From positions 1 to 64,000 of the forward strand of contig JAHBYY010000009.1 in NCBI GenBank assembly GCA_019635715.1: 64,000 bases of DNA, given 5' to 3'. Below the pieces are notes generated by a model. It saw only the letters and a program-made list of their open reading frames with translations. It was not told the DNA's origin and did no database searches. The stretch is from Rhizobiaceae bacterium. Its GTDB lineage: Bacteria > Pseudomonadota > Alphaproteobacteria > Rhizobiales > Rhizobiaceae. The position numbers were made by a program, and so were the translations under genes. Positions 31,176 through 42,800 of this stretch are shown piece by piece (the stretch's first letter is position 1; every line of letters starts with the position of its first letter).

Positions 31176-32009
31176 ATGGACGAACAGCTTACCGAGGCCG
31201 CCGCGGCGGGCCCCGCCGTCATCCTCGTCGAGCCGCAGATGGGCGAGAACATCGGCATGGTGGCGCGGGCGATGGCGAATTTCGGCCTTTCGGACCTGCG
31301 CATCGTCAGGCCGCGCGACGGCTGGCCGAACGAGAAGGCAATTGCCGCCGCCAGCCGGGCCACGCATGTCGTCGCGGCGGCGAGGGTCTTCAGCGATCTG
31401 CGCGCGGCGCTCGCCGATCTCTCCTATGTGCTGGCGACCACGGCGCGCGAGCGCGACGGCTTCAAGCCGGTGCGCGGGCCGGTGGAGGCGGCGGGCGAAC
31501 TGCGCCGCTGCGCAGGGCAGGGTCTGGCGACCGGCATCATGTTCGGGCGCGAGCGATTCGGCCTCGACAATGAGGAGATCAGCCTTGCCGACGAGATCGT
31601 CACCTTCCCGGTCGACAGCGCCTACGCCTCGCTGAACGTCGCACAGGCCGTGCTGCTCATGGCCTATGAATGGCGCAGCGCCAAGCAGGGGGGCGACGCG
31701 GCGCTGCCGTTCGGCGGACCGGACGTCACGCCGGCCCGCAAGGAGGAAGTGCACGGCCTGCTGGCGCAGGTCGAGGCGGCGCTCGATACGCGCGGCTATT
31801 TCCGTCCCCCGGCGAAGAAGGCCAAGATGGTCGACAAGCTGCGGGCCGTGCTGACGCGTCCTGCCTTCACCATCGGCGAGATCAAGGTGCTGCGCGGCGT
31901 CATCTCGTCGCTCGACCGCTTTTCGCCGGCGATGCCGCGCGGCGAGGGCTCGCCTGGCGACGATCCGCGCCGCATGTCGGGGCTGCTGCGCGGCAAGTCC
32001 GAGGACTGA
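31176..32009 (+). CDS. SPOUT RNA methyltransferase, TrmJ/TrmH-like
   Basis: A 277-residue SpoU/TrmH-superfamily 2'-O-ribose methyltransferase. Motif 1 is [20 protein letters not shown], motif 2 [16 protein letters not shown], and the trefoil-knot motif 3 [14 protein letters not shown]. The overall length and the C-terminal helical extension are those of TrmJ (tRNA Cm/Um32), though other targets are possible. It starts at ATG 31176 after GGACAGGACC and is divergent from icd. Confidence 0.88.
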   Translation: MDEQLTEAAAAGPAVILVEPQMGENIGMVARAMANFGLSDLRIVRPRDGWPNEKAIAAASRATHVVAAARVFSDLRAALADLSYVLATTARERDGFKPVRGPVEAAGELRRCAGQGLATGIMFGRERFGLDNEEISLADEIVTFPVDSAYASLNVAQAVLLMAYEWRSAKQGGDAALPFGGPDVTPARKEEVHGLLAQVEAALDTRGYFRPPAKKAKMVDKLRAVLTRPAFTIGEIKVLRGVISSLDRFSPAMPRGEGSPGDDPRRMSGLLRGKSED

Positions 32010-32081
32010 GACACAACGGCTGATCGGCCGGGGCGGCGTCTCGGCTGGCGGGCGTAACGCAATCTTATCCTCGCATCGGTC

Positions 32082-32684
32082 ATGATCGCCGGCATAGCCG
32101 GGGTCTCCAACATGTTCACAACGCCGATCGGGCGCGGCCGCTTCCTCGCCTATTGTGCCCTCGTGCTGGTCGCCGAGGTGGCGGCGATCTTCCTCTGCAT
32201 CGCGGCGACCACCGGCCTGGGCGGACTGGCCGAGTCCGCCCCGGGTCCGTCGCGCCAGGGACTGGCACTGGCGATCCTCCTGATGTCCTTCGTCTTCGTC
32301 GCCGTCCGGGGCAATCTCGCCTGGCGCCGCAGCGCCGACGCCGGCGGTCTCAGATGGGTGCTCGGCAGCTACATCGTCTTCTCGGCGATCTTCGCCGTCC
32401 TGCAGGCCGCCACCTTCCTCGTCTACAAGTTCGGCGGCGACAACTCCAACCTCGGCCTGAATCTCCTCGGTCTGGCGATCACCGGCCTCTGGTTCCGCAT
32501 CCTGCTGGCGCCGCCCGTCGGCAATGGCTGGGACGCCGATGCGTTTTCGCAGGAGGTGGAGGCGAGCCTGCGGGCGAAGAAGGATGCGCCGTCATCGCCG
32601 CCGCGGCGCCCCGCCCCTGCGCCGCCGCGTCCCCAGACTTCCGCAGGCCGCCCGGCCGGCTTCGGCAAGCGGGGCCTCGTCTGA
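32082..32684 (+). CDS. Uncharacterised four-helix membrane protein
   Basis: A 200-residue protein with four predicted membrane helices in the first two-thirds (for example [17 protein letters not shown] and [19 protein letters not shown]), followed by a Pro/Ala/Arg-rich cytoplasmic tail. I recognise no domain with confidence; the size and four-helix plan are reminiscent of DUF805 proteins. ATG 32112 is an alternative start. It lies between the SPOUT methyltransferase and murI genes. Confidence 0.6.
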   Translation: MIAGIAGVSNMFTTPIGRGRFLAYCALVLVAEVAAIFLCIAATTGLGGLAESAPGPSRQGLALAILLMSFVFVAVRGNLAWRRSADAGGLRWVLGSYIVFSAIFAVLQAATFLVYKFGGDNSNLGLNLLGLAITGLWFRILLAPPVGNGWDADAFSQEVEASLRAKKDAPSSPPRRPAPAPPRPQTSAGRPAGFGKRGLV

Positions 32685-32772
32685 ATGTCGGCGGCGGCCG
32701 GATGTGCCGGCCGGCCACAATTTCGCTGGAACCGCCGGGCAGGGGATTTTCGCGATGGGGACGGGAACAGCC

Positions 32773-33573
32773 ATGACGTCATTGCGCCGGCGGCCGGTGC
32801 TCATGTTCGACTCCGGAATCGGCGGACTGACCGTGCTTCGCGAGGCGCGCGTCCTGATGCCCGACCGCCGTTTCGTCTATGTCGCGGACGACGCGGCGTT
32901 TCCCTATGGCGCCTGGGAGGAACCCGCGCTGCAGGATCATATTCTCGGCGTCTTCGGCAGGCTTCTGGCGCGCCACGATCCGGCGATCTCGGTGATCGCC
33001 TGCAATACCGCGTCAACCCTGGTCATCGATGCGTTGCGGAAAGCCTTTCCCGGCCACCCCTTCGTCGGAACCGTGCCGGCCATCAAGCCGGCGGCGGAGC
33101 GCACGCGCTCGGGGCTCGTCTCCGTGCTGGCGACGCCAGGCACCGTAAGGCGGCAATACACGCGCGACCTGATCACCAACTGGGCCTCGAAGTGCCACGT
33201 CCGGCTGGTCGGCAGCGACCGCCTGGCGAGCCTGGCGGAGATCTACATGCGCGACGGCTTCGTCGACGAGGAGGCGGTACGCGCCGAGATCGCGCCCTGC
33301 TTCGTCGAACGCGACGGACTGCGCACCGACATCGTCGTGCTCGCCTGCACGCACTATCCGTTTCTCGTCAACCGCATGCGCAAGACCGCGCCCTGGCCGG
33401 TCGACTGGCTCGACCCTGCGGAAGCCATCGCGCGACGTGCCCTGTCGCTGCTCGACCCGGGCGGTGGCGGCGCGGAAGCGACCGAGCGCGGCGACGTCGC
33501 GATCTTCACCTCCGGCAAGGCCGACAGTGCGGCCCGCCGGCTGATGCACGGGTTCGGCCTGACGGTGGCCTGA
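32773..33573 (+). CDS. murI: Glutamate racemase
   Basis: A 266-residue racemase that supplies D-glutamate for peptidoglycan. The N-terminal substrate-binding [11 protein letters not shown] and both catalytic cysteines, in IACNTASTL and LACTHYPFL, are present. The start was placed at ATG 32773; ATG 32755, with AGGGG upstream, would add six residues. Confidence 0.93.
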   Translation: MTSLRRRPVLMFDSGIGGLTVLREARVLMPDRRFVYVADDAAFPYGAWEEPALQDHILGVFGRLLARHDPAISVIACNTASTLVIDALRKAFPGHPFVGTVPAIKPAAERTRSGLVSVLATPGTVRRQYTRDLITNWASKCHVRLVGSDRLASLAEIYMRDGFVDEEAVRAEIAPCFVERDGLRTDIVVLACTHYPFLVNRMRKTAPWPVDWLDPAEAIARRALSLLDPGGGGAEATERGDVAIFTSGKADSAARRLMHGFGLTVA

Positions 33574-33627
33574 ACGGAACGAACGTCCAGCCTGGGTCGT
33601 TGAGCCTGTTTCACAGGAGACGGCAAG

Positions 33628-33816
33628 ATGCCTGCGACATCCAAGGCCCAGCAAAAGGCAGCCGGCGCGGCGCTTTCGGCGAAACGCGGCGAGACCAAGA
33701 AGAGCGAACTTTTGGGCGCTTCCCGGGAAATGTACGAGTCGATGAGCGAGCGCCAGCTCGACGAACTCGCCTCGACGCCGCGCAAGGGCCTGCCGGCGAA
33801 GAAGAAGGACGACTGA
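33628..33816 (+). CDS. DUF3008 small protein
   Basis: A 62-residue Lys/Ala-rich protein, MPATSKAQQKAAGAAL then LSAKRGE and MSERQLDELASTPRKGLP, matching the DUF3008 family of small basic proteins found widely in proteobacteria. A clear ribosome-binding sequence, AGGAGA, precedes the ATG. Function is unknown. It converges on the giant gene. Confidence 0.85.
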   Translation: MPATSKAQQKAAGAALSAKRGETKKSELLGASREMYESMSERQLDELASTPRKGLPAKKKDD

Positions 33817-33896
33817 AGGGCCGTCCTGCCGCTTCGTCGACGCAATGGCTTGAAACGACGGCGCCGCCGCCTTGAGGTCGGCGCCGTCGTTGGACG

Positions 33897-36800
33897 CTAT
33901 CTCAGCATGCCGGCGGCATGCGCCAGCATCGTGTAGACCTTGCCGGTCTCCGACGTCAGATAGCTGCGCGAGACGCTGCCGTCGCGATCCGCGCGTCCCA
34001 CCTCGGCGAGCAGCTTCTCGAAATCCTTGCAGTAGCGGTCGACGGCGCCGCGGAAATCGGCGTCGGACTGGTACTTGCGGCGGATGTCGTCGAAGGTCTG
34101 CTGCCCCTTCAGCGTGTAGAGGCGGCGGCTGAACACACCGCGCTCGCCGGCGCGGTAGCGCTCCCAGAAATCGACGAGCGCTTCCTGGTCGATCGCCCGC
34201 GGGATGTCGGTGGCGAGCGAGCTCAACGGCGACGCGGCGGGACGGGCCGCGGGCTGCTCCGGCGCGCGGGGCGCTTCACGCAGGCGCGGCAGCTCCGCCA
34301 CCAGGTCCTCGCGCTCGGCGCGCGCCGCGCCGGTGAGCAGATCCTGGACCCAGCCGCTCGAGCGCGGACGCTCGGCCGCGTCTTCGCGCGGACGGACGGC
34401 TTCCGGCGCGGGCTGGACAGGAGGCGCATCGCTGGCGCGACCCTGCGGCGGCACGAGGCGGCGCGCCGGCTCGGACTTTTCCGAGACGTCGATGGTGCGG
34501 CCGGACTTGGCGACGATGTCCGACAGTTCCTTGAGCGCCTTGATCTGCTCGCCGACCGCGCGGCGGATCGCCGTGGTCGATTCCTTCGCCTCCTCCGGCA
34601 TGCTCAACACGCCCTTCTTCAGCTCGGCGCGCGTGCTCTCGAGGTCGTTGCGGATCGAGCCCGCGGTGCGCCGCATCTCTTCCGTCGCATCGGAGAAGCG
34701 CTGCGTCGCCGCCTCGACGACATCGGTGATCGATTCGCGGATGCGGTCGGCGGATTCGCGGGTCCTGCCCTCCGCCTTGTCCAGGGCCCGTTCGACGAGC
34801 CCCTCGAACGATTTCATGATGCGCTCGAGATCCTCCGACTTGCGGACCAGGCCGACGGCCAGATCCTCCAGCCCGGTCTGACGCTCGAGCGTGTGCTCGA
34901 GATTGCTTTGCGCCGAGCTCAGCAGCTCCGACGCGCTGGTCAGCAGGCGGCTGTGCTCGTCGAAGCGCGTGGCGATCGAAGCCACCTCGCGCAGCGTCTT
35001 CGACGACAGTTCGGTGAGGCGGTCCGTGTTCGAATCGACCAGCCGCGCCGAACTCGAGAAGGTGAGGGCGGCACGTTCAGTCGAGGCCGCGAACCGCTCC
35101 GTCGTCGTCCCGAGCGTCGTCTCGACCTGATCGAGATTGGCCGAGGCCGACTCGATCAGCTCGCCGAGCTTGGCGCTCGATGCCGACATGCGCCCGATCA
35201 GCTCGTTGACGCCGCTGGCGAGGCTGTTGCGGGCACCCTCGACCCGCGCCAGCGTCTCGCTGGTGCGGTTCGACAGAGCCTCCGCCAGGCTGTCGTTCTG
35301 GGCCCGCAGCGTCTCCGCGGCCCGCTCGGTGGCGCCGCTGACGGTGCGCTCCAGATCGGAGCTGGCGACTGCCAGCCTGTCGGCGAGCGGACGCGCCGTC
35401 TCGTCGAGGATGCGGTTGATCTCGGCCGAGCGGTCCGCCATCAGCGTGTTGAGTTCGCGGGTGCTGCTGGCGATCGACCGCGCTGCCTCGTTGGTGCTCT
35501 GGCCGAGGTGGTTGCCGATGTTGGTGAACGTGTCGGCGATCACGCCGGCGCGGCTGACGAGGGTTTCCTCGGCCTCGGCAACGTGCGCGCGCACTTTCTG
35601 GCCGAGCGACGCGGCGCTCGCGGCGACGCGGCCCTCGACCGCTTCGACCGTCTCGTCGATTCGCTGGGCGGCGGCATCTGCGCCGCCGAACAGCCGGCTC
35701 GAGGCTTCCGCCAGCTTGGCGTCGAGACGGGCGGCGGCGGCGTCGGCGCTGGCGCCGAGGCGGCGGTCGGCGGCCGACAGGGCGTCCTCCACGGCCCGGG
35801 CGCGGTTCTCCAGTTCGATGGACGATTCGCTCGCCCGCTCGACGATCCGCCGCTCCGAGGTTTCGAAGGCGTCGGCGATCTCCGCGGCCTTGCTGCCGAG
35901 CAGCGAGGCGCCGTCGGTGATGCGGCGGGCCAGCCGGTCGTCGGCGTCGCGGAACACCTGGCCCATCTCGACCGCGCGCGCCGAAATGGCCTCCGAAGCT
36001 TCTCCCGTCTTCTCCGAAATGCGGTTGCTGGCCGTGTCGAACAACCGGCCGAGGTCGGCCAGGCGATCGGCCAGCGTTCCGGTAGCGGTCTCCATGCGGG
36101 CCGCCAGCCGATCATCGGTCGCCTCGAAGATCTTCTCGACCTGCGTGGCGCGGCTCTCCAGCATCTGGCTGCTGTCGCCGATGCGCTGCGCCATGCGGCT
36201 GTCGGCGTCCTTGAACACCTGCTCGGCCTCGGCGGTCCGGCCGGCGAGAATCTCGACGCTCTGCCCGATGCGGTCGGCCATCCGCTCATCGGCCGACTGG
36301 AACACCCGACCGATCTCGGCGGCCTTGCCCAGCAACTGCTCGGCGCTCTGGCCGGCGCGCAGAGTCAGGCGCTGGTCGGCGTCCTCGAACGTCTTCACCA
36401 GCTCCGTGGCACGGGCACCGAAGGCATTGGCGCCCTCGGCGATGCGGGCCGCGAACTGGCGGTCGGCGGCGCCGAGCGTGTCGCCGAGCTCGACGGTACG
36501 CTGGGCGAGGGCGTCCGCGCCCTTGGCGAAGCGGATCTCGATCTGTTCGTCGACGCGGCCGAAAAGCTGTCCCATCTCGGCGCTGCGCGCCGACAGCGCA
36601 TCCGCCGACTCGGCGATGCGCCGCGCCAACTGTCCGTCGGCGGCATCGAAGCCGCGGACGATCTCGGTGGCGCGCTTGGCCAGCGTCTCCGCCGTTTCGA
36701 TGGCGCGCGACACCAGCCGCTGGTCGGCATTCTCGAACGTCAGCCGGATCTCGTCGGCCCGGCCGGCCAGCGACTGGCCGGTTTCGGTCGCCCGCGCCAG

Positions 36801-39800
36801 GATCTGCTGGTCGGCCCGCTCGAATACGCCGGCGATGTCGTTGGCGCGGGCAAGCAGCGCCTCCGAAGTTGCCGCGGCCCGCTCGGCGATCCGCCGGTCG
36901 GCGTCGGTGAAGGCGCGTCCCGCCTCGGAATTGAGCGCCTCGGTCACCTCGATCACCTTGTCGCGGATCGCGGTTGCCGCCGCGACCGCGGTGCGTTCGA
37001 GCACCAGCCGGACATTGTCCACCCCGGTGGCAAGGGCGCGCTGCATCGTCGCGGTGCGTTCCTGGAGGACGCCGCCCTGGCGGTCGAACGCGCCTTCGAT
37101 GCGCTCGATGTCCGCGGCGAGCGCCTGCGAGATGACCTCGCGCTTGCCGGCGATCGTGTCGATATGGCCGGAAATCTCCTGGTCGATGGCACGGCGGGCA
37201 ACGACGAGCTTCTGCAGATCGTCCTGGAGCGCCTCGGCCAGCTTGGCGCGACCCTCTTCGAGCGCCCGCAGATGCGTCGCCGCGATCTCGTCGATGCCTG
37301 CGCGGGCATCCGAGACCTTGCGCAGATTGGCGTCCAGCGCCTCCGCCAGAACGACCTGGCCATTGGCCAGACGTTCGGCCTGGCTTTCGGCGGCGCGGTC
37401 GATTTCCCCGCGGCTCGCCGACAGCCGCTCCAGGTCGGATTCGAGCGCGCGGCGCAGGATGTCTCGACCCTGGGCGAGCTTCTCGACCTGCGCGGCGACC
37501 AGCATGTCGATGCTGGCGCGGGCCTCGCCGAGCTTCAGCAGATCGGCTTCCAGCGCCTGCGCCAGTTCGCGGCGGCCGCCGGCAAACTTGTCGGCGTGGC
37601 CGGAGACCAGGCCGTCGATGATCCCGAGATCGGCCTCCAGAGACTTGGCGAAGCCGTCGCGTGCCTGTGCGAGCTTCTGCACCTGGCCGTCGAGCAGCGT
37701 GTCGATGCCGGACAGGTCCTCGGCGAGGGCGCGCGACAGCACCTCGCGTCCGTCGGCAAGCTTCGACACCTGCTCGCGGATGGTGACCGCGAGGCTGCCC
37801 ATGTCGGTCTCCAGCGCGCTGGCGAGGATGTCGCGGCCCTCGGAGATCTTCTCCAGGTGGCGCGCCACCATCTGGTCGAGGGTCGAGCGGCTGTCCTCGA
37901 CCTTCTGCAAGTCGGCCTCCAGCGCCCGGGCAAGCAGAGTGCGCCCCTCCGCGAGCTTGGAGACATGGCCGGCGACGGCCGCGTCGATGCCGGCGCGGGC
38001 CTCCGACAGCCGCGCCAGGTCTTCCTCCAGCGCCCGCGAGAGGATGGACCGGCCTTCGGCGATCTTCTCGACCTGCGACTGGACGATGCCGTCGATTTCG
38101 GAACGGGTCTCGATGATCTGGTCGAGATCGGCGCGCAGCGACAGCTTGAGCGCGTCGCGGGCGTCGGCCAGCCGCTGGCCGTGCTCGGTGACCAGCGCGT
38201 CGAGTTCGCCGCGCGCCAGCGCAACAGCGGCGAGGTCGTTTTCGAGCGATTCCGTGAGCCGGGTGCGGGCCTCGGCCACCTTGTCGATCTGGCCGGCAAG
38301 CAGGGCATCGATCGCGCCTCGGCTGCCTTCGAGCCTTTCGAGATCGGCCTCCAGCGCGCGTTTGAGGACGTCACGGCCCTCGGCCAGCTTCTCGACATGC
38401 GCAAGCGCGATCCCGTCGAGCTGCCCGCGGCTCTCGGCAAGCTGCGCGAGATCGGCCTGCAGCGCCAGCCTCAGCGCCTCGCGTCCTTCGGCGAGCTTCG
38501 CCACATGCGACGCGGCGATCGAGTCGATCTCGGCGCGGCTCTCGTTGAGCCTGGCGAGATCTTCGTCGAGCGCGGCGCGCAGCACGGCGCGGCCGTCGGC
38601 CAGGTTGCGGGTCTGGACCTCGGCCAATCCGTAGATCTCGGCACGGCTCTCCATGAGCCGCGCCAGGTCTTCCTCCAGTGCGCGCTTCAGCAGATCGCGG
38701 CCCTCGCCGAGCTTCTGGATGTGCTGGCCGGCGATCGAGTCGATCTCGGTGCGGCTCACCGAGAGCTTCTGGAGGTCGGCCTCCAGGGCGCGGGTCAGGA
38801 TGTCGCGGCCTTCGGACAGCTTCCCGACCTGGGCGGCGACCAGCCCGTCGATGCTGGCGCGGCTGTCGGCCAGCGTCGCCAGATCGGCTTCGAGCGCGAC
38901 CTTCAGCGCGTCGCGGCCCTCGGCCAGCTTCGCCACGTGCGATGCCGCGATGGCGTCGATCTCGGCACGGCTCTGCGAAAGCTTGGCGAGATCTTCCTGC
39001 AGCGCCTGCTTGAGCAGGTCGCGGCCGGCGCCAAGGTTGCGCACATGCGCCTCGGCCAGCGTATCGATCTCGGCGCGGCTCTGGTTGAGCTTGGCGAGGT
39101 CGGCCTCCAGGGCCCGGGTGAGCAGGCTGCGGCCTTCCTGAAGCTTTTCCACCTGCGCGACGACCACCCGGTCGATGCCGGCGCGGCCTTCGACCAGCGA
39201 GGCCAGGTCTTCTTCCAGCGCGCGCTTCAGCACGGCACGGCCTTCGCCAAGCTGCCGGATATGGGTGTCGGCAAGTCCGTCGATCTCGCTGCGGCTCTGC
39301 GCGAGCTTCGCAAGGTCGTCCTGAAGCGCCTGCTTCAGCGCCTGCCTGCCGGCTTCCAGGCCGCGGATATGCGTTTCGGCGAGGCTGGTGATTTCGGCAC
39401 GGCTCTCGGTCAGGCGCGCGAGGTCTTCCTCCAGCGCGCGGCGCAGAACCTCGCGGCCTTCGCCGAGCTGGCGGACATGGCTGTCTGCCAGCCCGTCGAT
39501 GGCGCTGCGGCTCTCCGCCAGACGCGCCAGATCGTCGTCCAGCGCCTTCTTCAGGACCGCGCGGCCTTCGTCGAGATTGCGAATGTGGGCCTCGGCGAGG
39601 CCGTTGATCTCGATGCGGCGCTCGTCGAGCTTGGCGAGATCGGCTTCCAGGGCCCGCGACAGCAGCCCGCGTCCCTCGGCCAGCTTCTCGACCTGGCCGG
39701 CGACCAGCGTGTCGATGGTGCCGCGGCTCTCCGCCACCTTGGCCAGATCGTCCTCCAGGGCCTTCTGCAGCAGGATACGGCCTTCGCCGAGCGTCGCGAC

Positions 39801-42800
39801 GTGCCGCTCGGCGAGCCCGTCGATCTCGATCCGTACTTCCGAAAGCCTGGCCAGGTCGGCATCGAGAACCTGCCGGAGCGAATTGCGGCTCTCGGCGAGC
39901 TTGTCGTCGACTTTGCGGAGATCGCCCTCGAGCGCGCGGGTAAGGATGTCGCGACCCTCGGCGAGCTTGCCCACCTGCGCCGAAACCAGATTGTCGATGG
40001 CCGAGCGGCTGTCTTCCAGCGTTGCCAGATCCGCCTGCAGTGCCAGCTTAAGAGCCTCGCGGCCCTCACCGAGCTTGCGGATGTGCGCGTCCGCGATACC
40101 TTCGATTTCCGCCCGGCTTTCGGACAGACGCGCCAGATCCTCTTCGAGGGACTTCTGCAGCCTGCTCCGGCCTTCGCCGAGCTTGCCGATGTGGCTGTCG
40201 GCGATCGCGTCGATCTCGGTGCGGGCCTCCAGCAGCTTCGCCAGATCGGCGTCGAGCGCCTGACGAAGCGCCTGTCGGTTCTCGTCGAGCTTTTCGTCGA
40301 CCTTCTGCAGGTCGGCTTCCAGGGCGCGGGTCAGCAGGCCGCGGCCCTCGGCGAGCTTGCCGACCTGGGCGGAAATCATGCTGTCGACGGCCGTGCGGCT
40401 GTTCTCGATTGTCGCGAGGTCGGCCTGCAGCGCCAGCTTGAGCGCTTCGCGGCCCTCGCCGAGCTTGCGGATATGGGCGTCCGCTATCGAGTCGATCTCG
40501 GTGCGGCTTTCGGACAGGCGCGCCAGATCGTCCTCCAGGGCGCGCTTCATCGCCTCGCGCCCTTCGGCCAGCGTGCGCATCTGCGCATGCGCCAGCGCAT
40601 CGATCTCGCCGCGGCTTTCCGCGAGCTTGCCGAGATCGGCTTCGAGAGCCCGGGTCAGGATATCGCGACCCTGTGCGAGCTTCTCGACCTGCGCGGCCAC
40701 CAGCCCGTCGATGCCGGCGCGGCTGTCGGCCAGCGAGGCGAGATCGGCCTCCAAGGCGCGCTTGAGGAGTTCGCGTCCCTCGCCGAGCTTGGCGATGTGG
40801 CTGTCGGCGATCGAATCGATCTCCGCCCGGCTTTCCGACAGGCGGTTGAGGTCGGCGTCGAGCGCACGCTTCAGAATATCGCGCCCCTGCGCCAGTTTCT
40901 CGACCTGGGAGGCGACGAGACCGTCGATGCCGGCGCGGCTCTCGGCCAGTTTTGCCAGGTCTTCCTCAAGTCGCTTCGACAGCATCTCGCGGCCGTCCGC
41001 ATGCTGCCTGGCCTGCGCCTCGCCGGCGGCCCGCAACGCGGCGATGTCCTGGTCCAGCGCGGAGGTGAGCAGGGCGCGGCCCTCCACCAGCTTTGCGACA
41101 TGCGTGTCGACCATCTTGTCGATCGCCGCCATGTCCGATTCGAAGGCGCGCGAAAGCGTCTCGCGGCCGTCCTTGAGCTTCTCCGCCTGTCCGGAGAGCG
41201 ATGTCTCGATCTGCGTCAGCTCGGAATCGAGCGCGCGCGACAGAATCTTGCGGCCTTCGGAAAGCTTCTCCATGTGTCCGGCCACCATCGTGTCGATGCT
41301 GGCCATGTCCATCTCGAGCGCCTTGGCGAGCACGCCGCGCCCGAGCTCGATCTTCTCGGTCTGACCCGCGACCAGGCCGTCGATCCTGCCGATGTCGGCT
41401 TCGAGCGCTCCGGTGAGATCCGAGCGGGCATCGGCGATGCGGCCGATCTGCACGCCGACGCGGCCCTCCACGTCCTGCATCTCGGCCTGCATGGCGCGGG
41501 AGAACGCGTCGCTGGTCTCGGTGATCTTGCGCAACTGGCCGTCCACGACCGCCTGAAGTGCCGCCGCGTCGCTGTCGAGCGCCGAGGTGAGGGCGCCGCG
41601 GCTCTGCTCCATCTTCGCCACATGGTCGGCCACGAGATCTTCGATCCCGCGCAGGTCGCGCTGGAACTCCTCGGCAAGCCGATGCCGGCTGTCGTCGATG
41701 CGGCCGACATGGGCCGAGACCGCCTGATCGAGGCTGCTCACATCGGAGGCAAGGGCGTCGCGCAGCACGTTGCGGCTGTCGTGGAACTTCTCGATCTGCG
41801 CGGTGACGGAATTCTCGATCGCGCCGATGTCGCCGGCGATGGCGTCGCTCAGCGACTGGCGGCTCTCCGACAGCTTGTCGACCTGCGCGCTGATCGCCGC
41901 GTCTATGCTGCCCAGGTCGCCTTCCAGCGCCCGCGCGAGATCCTTCTTGGCATCGGCCATGCGGCCGGTCTGCGCCGTCACCAGCGCATCGAGGCGCTCG
42001 ACTTCCTGGTCGAAGCTCGCGGCGAGTGCCTGGCGCCCCTCGCTGAACTTCGCCGTCTGGTCGGCGACAAGCGCGCCGATCTTGGCGGAATCCGCCTCGA
42101 GCGCGCGGGTGAGGATGTTGCGTCCTTCCGCCAGCTTGGCGACCTGCGTGGCGACCAGCGCGTCGATCGCGGCGCGGCTTTCGGCCAGCTTGCCGAGGTC
42201 GGCCTCCAGCGTCTGCGACAGGAGCGAACGACCCTCGACCAGCTTGTCGACATGCGACTGGACCATAGCGTCGATCGCCTGCTTGGAAGCGGCGAGCTTC
42301 TCCTGGTCGCCGGCCATCATCGCCTCGAGCGCCTTGCGCTTCTCGGCGATCTGCCGGAACTGCTCGCCGAGCGACAGGTCGATCAGCGTGCGCGACTCGT
42401 CGAGCTTGCGGATATCCTCCTCGACCGAGGCCGTCAGCGCTTCGCGGCCGGCGGAGAATTTCTGCACCTGGGAGTCGACGCTCTGCTCAAGCTGGTCGCG
42501 GGTCGCGGCCAGCGACCCCAATTCGGTGCGCAGCCGTTCGGCAAGGCGTTCATGGCTATCGACGAACTGCTTCGACCGCTCCTCGACCGACCGTTCGATC
42601 TCGATGCGGGCCCCGGCGATCAGGTCGAGATCCGACTTGAAGGCTTCGGCCACGTCGCGGCGCGACGCCTGCAGGTTCTGCGCGAATTCCGAAGCGTGGC
42701 TGCCGAGCGCGATGGTCGTCGACGAGACCATGTCGGAAAGATCGCTGCCGAGCCGCGCGCGGCTTTCGTCGACGACGCCGGAAATCTGCTCGCGGCCTTC

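Noticed and set aside
37074-42464. 108-bp periodic DNA repeats considered as a CRISPR or satellite array
   Set aside because: The period is 36 codons in an intact reading frame, with no constant repeat/variable spacer structure; it is protein-coding repetition.
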